Positions 11,574 to 22,375 of a DNA stretch of 64,000 nucleotides are shown here, one piece after another. The translations under genes and the position numbers were made by a program. How positions within the stretch are numbered: position 1 is the first letter of the stretch; each line of letters opens with the position of its first letter. Source of the DNA: Lineolata rhizophorae (taxonomy: Eukaryota; Ascomycota; Dothideomycetes; Lineolatales; Lineolataceae); contig MU001690.1 of the NCBI GenBank assembly GCA_010093515.1, forward strand, positions 359,916-423,915, written 5' to 3'. The notes beneath the pieces are model-generated. The model was not told the DNA's origin and did no database searches. It saw nothing but the letters and a program-made list of their open reading frames with translations.

Positions 11574-13546
11574 GAGGGGCCGTGGTGGGGGTAGTCGAGA
11601 TTATCGAGGTCGTGGTGGCGCGCGCGCGTGCGACGGCCCAGAGAGGATGTTGGCCGTATGCGACTGGGGAGAGGGTGATACGCCGTGCGAGGGTTGAGTT
11701 TGTGTTCGTGTTAGGACGTGGTGCAATCGAGTCGAGCTAATTGCAATTGTGTCGTCTGCAGGCGCAACTAGTAAGGACGACGGGATATCAAGGGTAACGC
11801 AAAGCAGGACTCCCGGCTGAGTGTGCTCCAGGGTGTATGTACAGGTGAGGGATGCTGGAGGGACCGAAAGTATGAAAAGAAAGCGAGTGTGTGAGTTAAG
11901 TGGAGGATCCGGTCCGCAAAACGCAGACAACACGAAGTAGGATGGTCGAGGAGGAGGACGAACGCCAGAAGACGGGAGTTAAGAAATGGGCATGTTAAAG
12001 AAAGGGACTGACTCCCCGGGGGGCCGCGCGAGATTATTGGACGCAGGAGTCGACGATCTTGGGGGGGAAGGTGCGCGTGCGGGCACTTGGCCGGCTCAGA
12101 CGCAAGCTGCGATTCAACAGGGAAGCCGGCGCCATTGGGCGGGGTGGCGGCGACCGGGGCTGATGCCGAACGCGGGCGGGTCCCAACGCATCGAGAAGGG
12201 CCGGACCCAATATACTGCTACACCTCTTTCCATCTATCCACGGACCCTCCTTCCCAGAGGGGAGCGAGAGGTTGGATAGGGGCCCGTGCATGCAACCACC
12301 CGCTCCTCGTCCAGCTCTTGACGGCCCGGTTCCACACGAGAAGGAGGCATCTCAGACGCAGCAGGCGCGGGGAAAGAGGACAGACTGCGCGCGCCAACCG
12401 CCGCCGGATGGGGATCGTCCTCCCGTCGCCTCTCCTTCGCCGTTTTTCCCGTGGCGTCGAGCTTCGCGTCCGAGCCGGCGTTATCTGTGGCGCCGCGCTA
12501 AGATCTGGCCGGGCCGGGAAGAAGCTCGAAGGCCGCGCAATCAAAGGCGCCGGCTGCGCCAAGCGGCGCCGGGATTCGTCCCTGCTTCCCCCCCCAAGCG
12601 CCCCCTTCTAACCCCCAATGTTCCCTGCTGCAGACGTTCGCTGCAGGCTTTTTTGATTTCCTCATGGAATAACGCATTGACGGCCGCGCACATAGCTATT
12701 GTCACCGTTTTCTCTTCGCGCGGGAGGAGCGCGCTCCGCGCCCGACATTTCGTCGCCCTTTTCTTGCCTCGTTATCTGCGCACCAGCATTTCCCCGGGTC
12801 CTATAGGTTATCTCCTGAATATCAATTTCGCGACCGGGCGGGGCCCCGTTCGCCCAGAATTGTCGAAACCAATGTCGAGAACACCCTGGCCCACCTAGCC
12901 ACCGAGAACGTTTGGTTGACGTGACACAGACAGTGGTGTCCAAGACTCCACTTGCCACAGGGGGTTCCCGCGAGGCTAAGTTGCTTAGTACGCCGCACCC
13001 CTGCACCCTTTTCCCCCGGCCTGCATGGACTCTTGCGAACATCTCTCTAGCTAGCATCCAGAAATGGGACCGTAGGCGCACAGCTCCGGTTGCCCCTTTT
13101 CTCGCCACGGAATTCTTTCGAACAGACGATGAGTTGGAGTGCGTGCGGATTAGGGAGTCTGCGCCTTGTAGCAGTGGACCTGAAAAAGAAAATTCGACTA
13201 TCATTTGTGACTGTTTGAGCTGCGTTGCTGCACACGTATGCTTCTTGCAGATAATAATAGTTCCCGTGTCTGCCAACAGCCATGTGTGACGCGTTCAGTA
13301 TCGCAGCCAAAACCACCAGGCGACGATCAAATTTTCCAAGACATTGCCGAATCCACAATCCACATGTTTTTCATTTCAGTTCCCATTTTTACTCTTCCAT
13401 GGTTCATTGAAGACGTGATAATAGTATACAGCTATATTGGGCCGCGACCATGCCTACAAGGCGGCGGCCCATTTCGCAATCCTAGCTCACTCACTACATC
13501 CCGCTTTTCCTCACTCGACGCGGCCCGTCACCCAAGCCACACAAGT
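11574..13546. other. Intergenic, no gene seen
   Basis: About 2 kb of GC-rich sequence upstream of the DUF3405 gene and downstream of the small repeat-protein gene. Open frames are short or compositionally biased and show no splice logic. CTGCAG/CGTTCGCTGCAG near 12630-12650 forms a small inverted repeat of unknown meaning. Confidence 0.5.
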
Positions 13547-14124
13547 TCACTGCTTGTCCCTCACCTCGCCCAGCGGCTTGATGCGCGCCGCGTCGACCGT
13601 CTCGTCGTCGAGGCCCTTCGAAACGCCCTCGTTGGTCTTGTGGCCCAAGGGGTCGATGTTGGCCTTGCCGAGGACGCCCTCGTAGCCCACGACGCCCTGG
13701 CTGTCCGCGTGCGTGGGGCCCGAGTGCGACGTTTCTGGAAAGCGGGAGACGTCCGTCGTCAGCATCCACTTGTTTCAACGGAAAGGCGCTGGTGCCTCTC
13801 GCTCGCTCCACAGTGGCCGCGCAGCTCGGAACCAGCGCTGAATGAACTCACCGTGTCCGACGGGATCGATCCTCGCCTGATCGATTGTGCGGTCGGTGCC
13901 CGCGGAGCCGCGGTCCGACTCGTCGTGAGGCACGTTGGCCTTGACGCCAGACGCCAGAGGGTCGATCTTGGTCGCCGAGATGTCCTCGCTCTTTCCCGTA
14001 GCTCCGCTTCTAGACAAGGTGGAGAACACAAATCAGCAAGCCATTCTCTCTAACCGCAGACGGACTCCGCCGTGCCAGTGGACAGCAAATGGTAAACACA
14101 AGGCAGGTCGACTTACGATGACAT
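13547..14124 (-). CDS. Small hydrophilic IDPLG-repeat protein, unknown function
   Basis: Three exons (14124-14117, 14009-13852, 13734-13547) join in frame to 117 residues. The first exon is only 8 nt (ATGTCATC) and is supported by a GTAAGT donor and the perfect phase into exon 2. The protein is highly hydrophilic, lacks hydrophobic segments and cysteines, and carries four copies of a short motif: KIDPLASG, RIDPVGHE, NIDPLGHK and RIKPLGEV, spaced about 25-40 residues apart. Asp, Gly, Thr, Ser and His are enriched. The composition resembles desiccation or stress hydrophilins, but I do not recognise the family, so no function is assigned. The in-phase three-exon structure with conserved-looking motifs supports a real gene. 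Confidence 0.72.
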
Positions 14125-14745
14125 GATGGGTGGTTGTAGAACAGGATACAGTGGTCTGAATCAAACTTCCGTGGTGTCTTTGCAGAGTAAGCACAAGAAG
14201 TGACCTATTCTTTAGAGTAGAGAAAAGCTTCGAGCTTGCCCAAGAGCTCCCCTCAAGTAAGTGCAAACGGCGCTGACGTAAAAGGGTTCACTCGCCGCTC
14301 CTCACGTGCGACGCGAGAACGATGTGCCGGAAGGTTATGACGTCGCGACTGCGGGGACCTCAGCAAAACAAAGGAGTGCGTAAAGAAGACGCAATTGCCC
14401 CAACTCACACATCGACAAAGTCGGGTTCTTATGATGCAAACACTGCCGCCTAATTGGATTGATTCTGCGCCTGATCTCGATCCGTCTCTGGCTGATTGAC
14501 CACGTCTGGGATTGGATGCACGACGGTGCGGGGAGAACTGCAGATCACCCTCCCTTCTTTAGATGCTTCCATGAATCGAACGTTGAGTGAGATGCAATTG
14601 GTACGATTTCTACTGTGTAGTCACTAAAGCCTCTATGCCTAGTGCGTGACCTACTTCGTGAGATTTAGATGTTTTTTTTTCCTCCTTTCCTCTTTAGGAT
14701 ATGCCCAACAATAACGCCACAACGGCCACACAATCCATGCCCATC
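14125..14745. other. Intergenic between two minus-strand genes
   Basis: Promoter region of the IDPLG-repeat gene plus the 3' flank of the PheRS gene. No coding frame. A cluster of GACGT-type motifs at 14274-14344 (GCTGACGTAAAAG, TATGACGTCGCG) would be compatible with bZIP regulation of the repeat-protein gene; this is inference. Confidence 0.45.
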
Positions 14746-16550
14746 TCAATTCTTATCCAGCCTCACGGCCGCATTACCCTCAATGAAGCCCAAGTCGACC
14801 TTGTGCCCCAGTAGGTCCCTAATATTGCTCACCTTGTACTTAATCATGGTCGGACGCTCCAGGCTCAGCCCGAAGCCGTAAACCCTCAGGTCCCTCGGCA
14901 GGCCCATGGGCTCCAGCATCTCCGGCCTGAACATGCCGCTGTTCCCAATCTCGACCCACTTGCCGAGCCCCGTGTGGTAGCCAAAGATCTCCATGGACGG
15001 CTCCGTGTACGGGTTGTACGCGGGCTTGAAGCGGAGGTTCTCGATGCCGAGCTTGCCGAAGAAGTCCTCCATGAAGCGCATGAGGCCGCCGAGCGTGAGC
15101 CCGAAGTCCGCGATGACGCCCTCGACCTGGTGGAACTCGGCCAGGTGCGTCGCGTCGACCGACTCGTTGCGGAACACGCGGTCGATGGAGAAGTAGCGCG
15201 CCGGCCGGGGGTCCTCGGCTAGCCGGTGCAGCACCCACGTCGACACGGCCGTCGTGTGCGTCCGCAGCACCAGGCGAAGGCATTCCTCCGCGCTCCACGG
15301 GTACCGGTAGCCGATGGACCCAAAGCCCCCATCTTGGTGCACCTTTTTCACATCCGCCCAATACTGCTCGTAGTCGCGCGGCTTGGGCTCAGGCTTGTCC
15401 GGTGAGGCGAAAAGGCGTCTCGAGCCGGCTTCCATCTGTTCCATGGCGGCTTCGGCCTCCGGGTCGTCGCGCGGCGGGTCGGCCATAGCCGGGTCTGAGA
15501 TGAAGAAGGTATCTTGCATGTCGCGGGCCGGGTGCTGCTGAGGCACGAAGAGGGCGTCGAAGTTCCAGAAGCCGGATTCAATATACCTTGTATCGTACGT
15601 AGTTAGTATATTTAGGCACGCCTCATGATTATCCATCTCGTCCTACACCAGTTTGGGCAGAATGAAGCGTACCTTGCCGTGGGCATCTCCACGAAGCCCT
15701 GGTTGAAGAAGATGTGCCTGAACTCGGCCCGGACCTTGTTTAAAGGATGCAGCGCGCCCGCATTCTGTGATGCCCCCAGCGCGTTGAAGTTGTACGGTTT
15801 GAAGTTGGCCGACTCCCAATCGCCGCTGGCCAGCATGTCGGCCGTCAGGTCCGTGTGCTCGACACGCATCTTGCGCGCGTACTTGGGGCCCTTTTGCACC
15901 TTGTACCGAATCACCTTCGCTAGGGTAACGAGCTTGCGCTTCTTGAGTTCGGTCAGCGTTTTGGCATTATCGACGGCCTTGGTCTTGTCGACCGACTGGA
16001 GCAGCTCGCGGGTCGCGTCATGGACGGTTTCGGCGACGGGTATGAGCACGGAGCCTTCGTTTTTTATCCACTTGTTGCGGAAGGCAACGTTCTGGCCGAC
16101 CTTTGCCGTCTCGGCGCCAACCTCTTTCTGTAACGAAGTATCATTAGTATACCTTTTTCTACACGTAGAGTCGCCCTGTCGGCACTCCAGGGACGCTGAC
16201 AAGAGCTCAACTCAGGCACTTACTGCAAGCTCCTTAACTGGCACACCCCCTTTCCTCTTAACTGCATCCCACACCTTGAACTCATGGCTCCCCTCCGCGC
16301 AAATCTTCTTCGCCTCCGGCGTCAGCAGCAGGTGCTCTGACTCGAGCGTTTCGTAGGCCACCATGTCCCGCGACGCCAGCCGGTCCAGCGCCGCCTTGAT
16401 CTCGGCCTGCGAAGCATCCGGGAACGCCTCAGCCGTGTTAAGCGGTGCGTCGGCCGTGGCCAGCTTGTCCAGCACCTGCTGCGTGAGGTCGCGGGGCTCG
16501 CCCGCGGGCGCAGCCGCCGGGACTGGCACGGGGCCGCGGGCGCCGGGCAT
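14746..16550 (-). CDS. FRS2: Phenylalanine-tRNA ligase alpha subunit, cytosolic
   Basis: Three exons (16550-16224, 16127-15673, 15586-14746) give about 540 residues. The N-terminus has the winged-helix region typical of eukaryotic alpha subunits ([20 protein letters not shown], then [15 protein letters not shown]). The class II catalytic core follows: [11 protein letters not shown], motif 2 [32 protein letters not shown] and motif 3 [14 protein letters not shown]. The enzyme pairs with the beta subunit as an alpha2-beta2 tetramer and charges tRNA-Phe in the cytosol. Both introns have GT-AG ends; the second contains a CTAAC branch site 20 nt from its acceptor. Start was taken at the ATG in [11 protein letters not shown]; the open frame continues upstream to 16919 but that part looks like leader sequence. 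Length agrees with fungal homologs. Confidence 0.95.
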
Positions 16551-17256
16551 GGCGGCAAGGCTGGAGGAGGAGCTGGGAGGTGGCTGTTCGGCGGTGGAGT
16601 AAGCCCAAGGAGTGCTGCACTTGACGATGCCGGAAACTTCGCGTCGTGTGGGAGAGGGCTTAGAGAAGCAGCAATTTGAAGTCTTCGGTGGCGATTCGAG
16701 CGGGTAAGTGGAGCTGAGAGGAAGACTAGCTTGTAGGGGAGAGAAGTTCGGTGAAAAACGCGTCGAAAGGCGTGGTGCAGCAGGAGGTTTCAGAGTCACC
16801 ACCTCACAATGCCTGTGTCGGATGCTGGTGAAGTGGTCCCTGTCGAGTATGCAGGTTTTGATTCGCTTGCTTGGCCGCTGCGCCCGCCCTATCCCCGTCC
16901 ACCTCTGTCGCAACGACAACCCGTAGAATGCGGTCGTTTAAGGGCAGAGGCAGCCTACCACATGAATCACCTTGTCCTCCAGCTGGGCCGCCTTGGTCTC
17001 CGCCGTCGAGCCGGCCGACAGGTATGCTATGCTGGCGCGCAACAGGCTCAGCTCCGGGATCCTTGTGCACCGTATCAAACAATATCGTACAAAACGTGGA
17101 ATTCAATATAGTTAGTCCTTGCCGCCAATATTAATTTTAGAGTGGCGCTGCGCATGTATTCCTCTTTTTTGAAACCCCATCCTCGGAGCCTATACCGGAG
17201 TTGTGCTTCGCTAAATCAGAAGTTAGAGTACGTCTCGAAGAACAGAGCCCTGTACC
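16551..17256. other. Intergenic, no gene seen
   Basis: Leader of the PheRS gene (pyrimidine-rich on the minus strand) passing into less GC-rich sequence at about 17100, where the accessory-looking interval begins. No supported frame. Confidence 0.45.
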
Positions 17257-18046
17257 TTATATGAAGCCGTCTCGATGGAGCAGCTCTCCAATCTCAGTGA
17301 CAGTATTGTTCTCGTACCATGCTCGTCTATTTTCTCTGTATTTCTTCCAATCTTCCGCATTCATCCAAGAGCATCCGATGAGATCTGAGGAGTCCTCTGA
17401 TAGCGGCATTTTTGCAGAGCGCTGCAGCAGCAGCAATCAGCAGCTTGGTTTTTGAGATTCTGCCCAGAGGCCCGTAGCCGATAGCCTAGAGGCCTTCTTA
17501 CCTTTTTGGTTAAACTCAGCACCCTTCATTCGACCCTAGTGAAAAGAGAAATATATTATGGTTCCAATACCACGTCTTTTCAGGTATGAAGCGGATTGTT
17601 TTTCTGGCCCGTCTGCAAAGCCTGATTGAAACGATTCTGCCACACTGGAAATGCTCTTTTGTGGCTGGGGAGCGCCCAAGAAGTGAGGATCGGCCAACAA
17701 CCCTGCGGAAGTGTATCCAGGATCCGGGAACACCGTTACCTTTCGCCTTTGTTACTCCCAACCGGAGCTAGGAGCACGATGGTGGCGAGGACACCATTAG
17801 GGCAGAGGCTCGGAATCCGGGATGCCTCTGCCATCTCTCAGTATCCAGGGGCCGACTGGAACACCTCCAATCGCCTCCGATGGGTCCGCGAGGAAAGGAT
17901 GGCCCTCAACAGCGGCTTCCGTTAAAGGAAGATCTGCGACCTCTTTTCGGCGACTATCGCGAGCTCAGCTGCAAATGGAGCATCGCAAATTGACGGCACG
18001 ATTAGGGAGAAGAATGAAAGGTATTAAAGCATCTTGGACACAGTAA
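17257..18046 (-). other. Coding-like remnants or an unresolved multi-exon gene
   Basis: Several short minus-strand frames look protein-like but do not join into one clean model. From right to left: a segment with LPLTEAAVEGHPFLADPSEA (near 17930-17870), one with FPDPGYTSAGLLADPHFLG (near 17733-17670), and a 3' part in which a 34-nt exon (about 17549-17516; acceptor CACTAG, donor GTAAGA) would join a last exon encoding KNAAIRGLLRSHRMLLDEC. In another frame 17409-17257 is open for 50 codons. Canonical splice sites exist for the last junction only. Either a small gene with non-obvious introns or a decayed gene. Family unknown. Confidence 0.3.
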
Positions 18047-18261
18047 CGTACGTTTCAACTGCTAAGCTATGCTAAGGATTAAGTGCTTGCAATACCAATA
18101 CTCACGACCCCTAGGCCAAAGATAGGACGCGGTAAGTTGAATGCGGGATGTGTTGGGGCCTGCTAGCTCATCCCTCCTTTCTCCGACTATCCGCACACAT
18201 CCCCCGACTAGAACTCGACTACGCTCTACCAGCCTCGTCGATATACTATCCAACAGACTGT

Positions 18262-18981
18262 TCAACATTCCAGTCCAGCCAATATCTTTTTCACCTGCAT
18301 TAATACGTCTTGCGTTCGTTGCAAATCGTATACCGGGCCCGATATAACAGCCAACTCTACATTTTTCGCCAAATAATCCGAGGCGACGATCAATGCAGTG
18401 GGACAGACACTAGAGATCTCTTCGGCAAAGACTTTGAGCCTCTGGTTCGGCATGCGAGTTTTGTGGCTTTGAGATGTGAGCCCCATGGAAAGGTAGGAAA
18501 TGGCAAGGTCGGACATACATTATGCTTCCTGCAACATCTGTATAGGTAACTAGCAGGAGTGGGTATCTCCCCGCAATAGCAGTCCAGCGATTGCCAAGGG
18601 ATGTAAATTTGGGTACCTCACCCCCGTTGGTTCTTCCTGTGGCACGAAGGTAGATATCGATAGCGACGGTAGCATCCCGTTGGCTATATTCGCCAACGAG
18701 TAGCCCGTGGCGACGGGCGTCCTGCATTTCCTTTCTAAGAGCGGCCAGTATCCGTGTTAGTTGTATATAGGCAGCCGCGAGATATCTCGGTCTTCCGGGT
18801 ATTTAATCCTGTTTTTTAACTCTTGAAACTTTCCTAACACACGGCTGTCCGTACTTGTATTGTTTGGTATGGTCATTTTCTCCAGTAACTCCTTCGAGAC
18901 TCTGTAGAGCGTCTCACAGTAACCCGCAAAGAGTTTCTGGGCATTAGGGTTAACTAAAGCTTGCAGGATAGCTGTAGACAT
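18262..18981 (-). CDS. Hypothetical protein, about 193 residues
   Basis: Three frames join into one model: exons 18981-18821, 18734-18519 and 18466-18262. The second intron (18518-18467, 52 nt) has a GTATGT donor and CAAAG acceptor; the first ends CTCTTAG with an ACTAAC branch site 20 nt upstream but has a weak GTTAAA donor (GTTTCA six nt away is an alternative). All phases agree and the total is a multiple of three. The protein starts MSTAILQALVNPNAQKLFAG, has a middle part with RHGLLVGEYSQRDATVAIDI and LLLVTYTDVAGSI, and ends KKILAGLEC. It is mixed alpha/beta in appearance, with no signal peptide or membrane segment. I do not recognise a family. It lies in the accessory-looking interval and could be lineage-specific. 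Confidence 0.5.
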
Positions 18982-19184
18982 ATTTAAATGGGTCGGTGTT
19001 TATAGCAGTGGCAGGAGTCGGAAACTTGCATGCGCGTCAGCACCGGTTAGGCTCAGGTTCGACTCTTTGTATCGGAACATGAGTATTCGATTCAGGACGT
19101 AGGATCCATGATAGGGTATCTGCAGTATGGGATCTACGGGCCAGGAGTCACGGCCTGGAGTCAACGGCCCGGGGTTTACCTACG

Positions 19185-19380
19185 ACTAGGGATCCAGGAT
19201 ACGGGAGCCAGGATATGGACATAGGGACCAGGGTACTAGAGCCAAGACACAGGACACGGGACTCTAGTCGGGACACAGGAGCCAGGACACTGGGGTCAGG
19301 ACATAGGAGCAAGGATACCGGAGTCGGGATAGAGGACCTACGTAGTAGGACACCGAAGCTAGGATATGAGACAGGGATGG
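19185..19380 (+). repeat. Degenerate minisatellite
   Basis: Imperfect tandem copies of an 18-nt-like unit around GGAGCCAGGACACAGG occur from about 19185 to 19380 (for example GGGAGCCAGGATATGGACAT, CACAGGAGCCAGGACACTGG, GGAGCAAGGATACCGGAG). Weaker copies reach back to about 19100. Purine-rich on the plus strand. Copies differ at many positions, so the array is old. Confidence 0.6.
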
Positions 19381-19880
19381 GGGCCTCCAGGATATGGTAT
19401 TATGCACATGGCTACGGCACAGCTTTAGTGTAAATCGTCGAATTTCTATGGCGGCTCCGATTCAGCCCGACCCCGAGTCACTCTACCTGTCTTACCGCCC
19501 TTCTTAGCTGGCTTCCCCTTCGGTGGGAGTGTATACACTTAGTCGGGTGCCACCACCCTCTTAATGGCACGATCCTTGAACGAGTCGTCGATATCAGTCC
19601 ATTGTATCTACCTGAGAGAGTCCTCGTAGCGCAGGTCAAAGCCACGCTCCTCCTTCAACAGCTTCTACATCCTAAGCCTTACTGCACCCTCCTCGTCTTT
19701 GGTGTGCTTAGCCTCCCCCTACTTAGCATCCGACTCATCCTCTCTCCTGAACCTGCAGAGCGCAAAGTCGGCTATGAATACTTGGTACTGTCGAATAGTA
19801 TCACGTGTTTAAGTTGAGAGCCCTGCAGTGGACAAGAGCAGAGGCTGGGGAGGAACAAGAGAGACACTGGTGACAGGATA
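19381..19880. other. Degenerate sequence, possible gene remnant
   Basis: Read on the minus strand, 19780-19560 gives charged protein-like pieces separated by stops (for example FDLRYEDSLR and TDIDDSFKDRAIKRVV). They suggest a decayed coding region, but no family is recognisable and no exon model works. Confidence 0.25.
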
Positions 19881-21182
19881 TCAACACGAGTTATAGCTAG
19901 ATCGGATATGCTCGCGTAGAAGTTTCAAGTATGCGTCCATCCACTTGTCGTTTACAAATTTTTGGTAGCTCCCGTATCGTAGAAGACCCTGGAATACGCT
20001 AGTGGCTTCTGACAACATCAGGCTCGCTATCGCAGTGTTACCCTTACTAATTCCTAATCTAGCTTCGGCGAGTTCTACTAAGTCTCTGTATTCCTTGAGC
20101 CTTGGCTCCGTCCTCCTGATGCGGTCGATTGCGGCTGGCCTGGTCTCCACGTGTCCTGGAGGCTCTCGGTTTAGCACTGTCAAGACTGGATACTGAGCGA
20201 CGGCCTCAATCGGTGCAGCCATGACTCCGCCCAAGTCGATCACGCCAACTATTTTGAAATCTTCGTCCACGAGAAGGTTGTGGGCTCCAAAATCGCGATT
20301 TGCGAGGCTGAAAGAGCCTCCCACGGAACAGTTGTGACCATATAATGACATGAGATGTTTGAAGAGGATGGGGATTGTAAACGAACAGCTCGTCAGGACC
20401 TCATCCGGAGCACTGCTTGCACATACTTGGAGAGCGTGGTTCGCAAGGTCAGCGTAATATTCCATTGACGACGTCCAAGGTCCCTTGCCGGTTTCGATGT
20501 CTGGGCCGATAACGAATTCCGATGTCTGCTCATCCTGATAGAGGCTTCCAATCTGATCGAACGTGAATGATGACATTGTGACGTGAATGTTGGCCATTTG
20601 TCGCCTGAACTCCCGATCTTGATCCGGTGTGCCAAACAGGCCCGTGTCGCATTTCTTTATCTCTCGTAACTCCGTCGCGACCGTTCCATTGACATATTCC
20701 ATCAGAATATACGGCGCTCCGACATCATTAGTTGGATCGACGCTGTAGGAATAAACTTCTGGAACAGGGATAGAGGTTTTAACCCTTTTGAGGTCAGCGT
20801 AACTTCAACCTATACCTGGGAGCGCAACAAATTTCAAGAAGCTCATGCTAGCTACTTCCACCTTCAGCGAACTGGCTGCATCTAGTACTTCGCGATCACC
20901 AAGTCCCGCGTTGAGCGGAGGCAGCCTACGCCGTGCAACCCAACTAATCCCGTCGGCAAATACAATGCGGCGGGCCATGTTGAAATGACCGATAGAAAAT
21001 TTCTCATCAAAATAGCAGGGGATGCTGTTGCGAAGGCTCGAAGAAATCGTCGCGAGTACATCTCACTTAACCGCGGCAAGGAATGCTGTGGCTCGCTCGT
21101 GAAATTCTCCACTAGGGTCGTACGCGTCAGCTCCAATCCAAGAAGCACTTCCAAGAAAGTCAACAGATTCTTGAATAGCCAT
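19881..21182 (-). pseudogene. Aminoglycoside phosphotransferase (APH/choline kinase-like) family gene with two in-frame stops
   Basis: One continuous reading frame of 434 codons runs from ATG 21182 to the stop at 19881 and is broken only by TGA codons at 21065-21063 and 20807-20805. Family features of the large fungal APH group are clear: SIGHFNMARRIVFADGISWV, a nucleotide-lobe strand, TSIPVPEVYSYS, GAPYILMEYVNGT, the catalytic-loop region NRDFGAHNLLVD (usually HGDFGxxN) and IVGVIDLGG. Such proteins are small-molecule kinase-like and their substrates are mostly unknown. The first TGA sits where relatives have Trp; a 42-nt GTGAGA...CAACAG intron could also remove it in phase. The second lies in a 15-residue stretch absent from the family, but no in-phase intron removes it. 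The HGD His is replaced by Asn, which would weaken catalysis. Most likely a recently lost gene. Confidence 0.65.
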
Positions 21183-22219
21183 GTTGGACTGTTTCCTCTG
21201 GGAGTAATTTTGGCTGGGTCCGCTGCGTTGAAAGGCTGTTCGTTACCAAGTTGTTAAGTTTGCAGAGAACGCCTTGGAGGTCAGCGGCGGCGTCGCGGCT
21301 TTCTATGGTAGTACTGGTTAAGCTCGGGCCGTGAGTTTGCACGGGTTTAGGAAGCGCCTGGGGCAGAACAGCGACGCCTCCTGCCATTGGATAGCCTGCG
21401 AACCACGTGCCCCCAAAAGCTACTATTTAGCACGAATGGGAAATGTTGTCCTTGACAGTAGGCATCGGTGGAACTCTCAGCCTTTTACAGAGTAAGAGCG
21501 TATTCCTGCTAGACCTGGCACGGACCAGGCCAGCCCTACCCCAAAAGTACGTACATACATATGTATGTATGTACATAGTGAACCCTCTGTGGGAATATTA
21601 GGTGGCCCATTTGGGCCTAGTTTGCCAATCCCTAACAGGGATCCTACAAGTGTAATGCAACTCCAGATAGCACCATTTTTCCAATGTCAATGGACTCGGC
21701 CTACGGAGTACCCATTCCAGATTTCCACCGGAATCTGACCCCCTCGCGTCCTGCAGGACAGACAATCAACAATCTGCACTCTGCACACCATGCTCATCTG
21801 CCCTTGCTTCCTGAACGTCATACGACTGTGCCCTGACTTCCGGTCGCCTTGATTAACTCTAGGTGATTCCTACCCTACAGTTGGATACGCCCTACAGGAC
21901 CCTACCAACCTGTAGTACAGCCTCACCGCAAACAGCGAACATCTTAGTCAATCAATAGAATATTTCAATTGAAATCTTTTTGAATGAGTGGCTATTCCGT
22001 CGACGTCTTAAAGCTGACCGGTAATTGGATCTAAAGTCCTTTGATCGGCAGCAGCGGCTCCCATGATCTCCTTGAGGCCGACCCCGGCGTCGTTAAACGA
22101 AGCTATATATTCCTGCGCATCTGAATTGCAAAAAGTGGGAAGGTCAGCATACTAAAGTGTTTTACACTGAAGAGCTTTCCCCCACCGTGGCTTAGCTCGG
22201 AGTCAAGGCTGATCATTGT
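21183..22219. other. Intergenic, no gene seen
   Basis: Relatively AT-rich sequence with short frames only. It contains a near-perfect palindrome at 21547-21574 (listed separately). Nothing else recognised. Confidence 0.5.
21547..21574. repeat. 28-bp near-perfect palindrome of GTAC/ATGT units
   Basis: The stretch GTACGTACATACAT is followed by ATGTATGTATGTAC. The arms are inverted copies with one mismatch in 14 positions, centred on CATATG. It could extrude as a hairpin; role unknown. Confidence 0.6.
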
Positions 22220-22375
22220 CTAGTTCTGGGCTCCGCAACCAGAGCACTTGCTGCCCTTTTTGACCGCATCGCCGCATTTTGAGCATTCTAAATTGTAGGT
22301 GAGTGAAACGGCAGGAGGGTCGATGGCGCCGGTAGCAGCGCACCCAGCAGCTCTGGACCCAATCGCTTGACGCAT
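22220..22375 (-). CDS. Tiny zinc-ribbon-like protein, hypothetical
   Basis: From ATG 22375 the frame encodes 51 residues starting MRQAIGSRAAGC and ending with a CSKCGDAVKKGSKCSGCG pattern, that is CxxC-x8-CxxC, suited to binding one zinc ion. The frame is open further upstream to about 22450 but only through a hydrophobic stretch without ATG. An upstream exon is possible, since CTACCTTCAG at about 22389 looks like an acceptor. The four spaced cysteines and the compact ending suggest a real small protein, but I cannot name a family. Confidence 0.38.
   Translation of the reverse strand: MRQAIGSRAAGCAATGAIDPPAVSLTYNLECSKCGDAVKKGSKCSGCGAQN

Noticed and set aside
11986-12898. Overlapping frames of 97-208 codons
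   Set aside because: GC-rich low-complexity translations on both strands with no motif.
16551-16919. Upstream extension of the PheRS alpha frame
   Set aside because: Open frame but no similarity to the N-terminus of cytosolic PheRS; looks like leader. A mitochondrial form was considered but the catalytic type is cytosolic.
19045-19070. GGTTCGACTC, similar to a tRNA B box
   Set aside because: No A box at proper distance and no acceptor stem can be folded.
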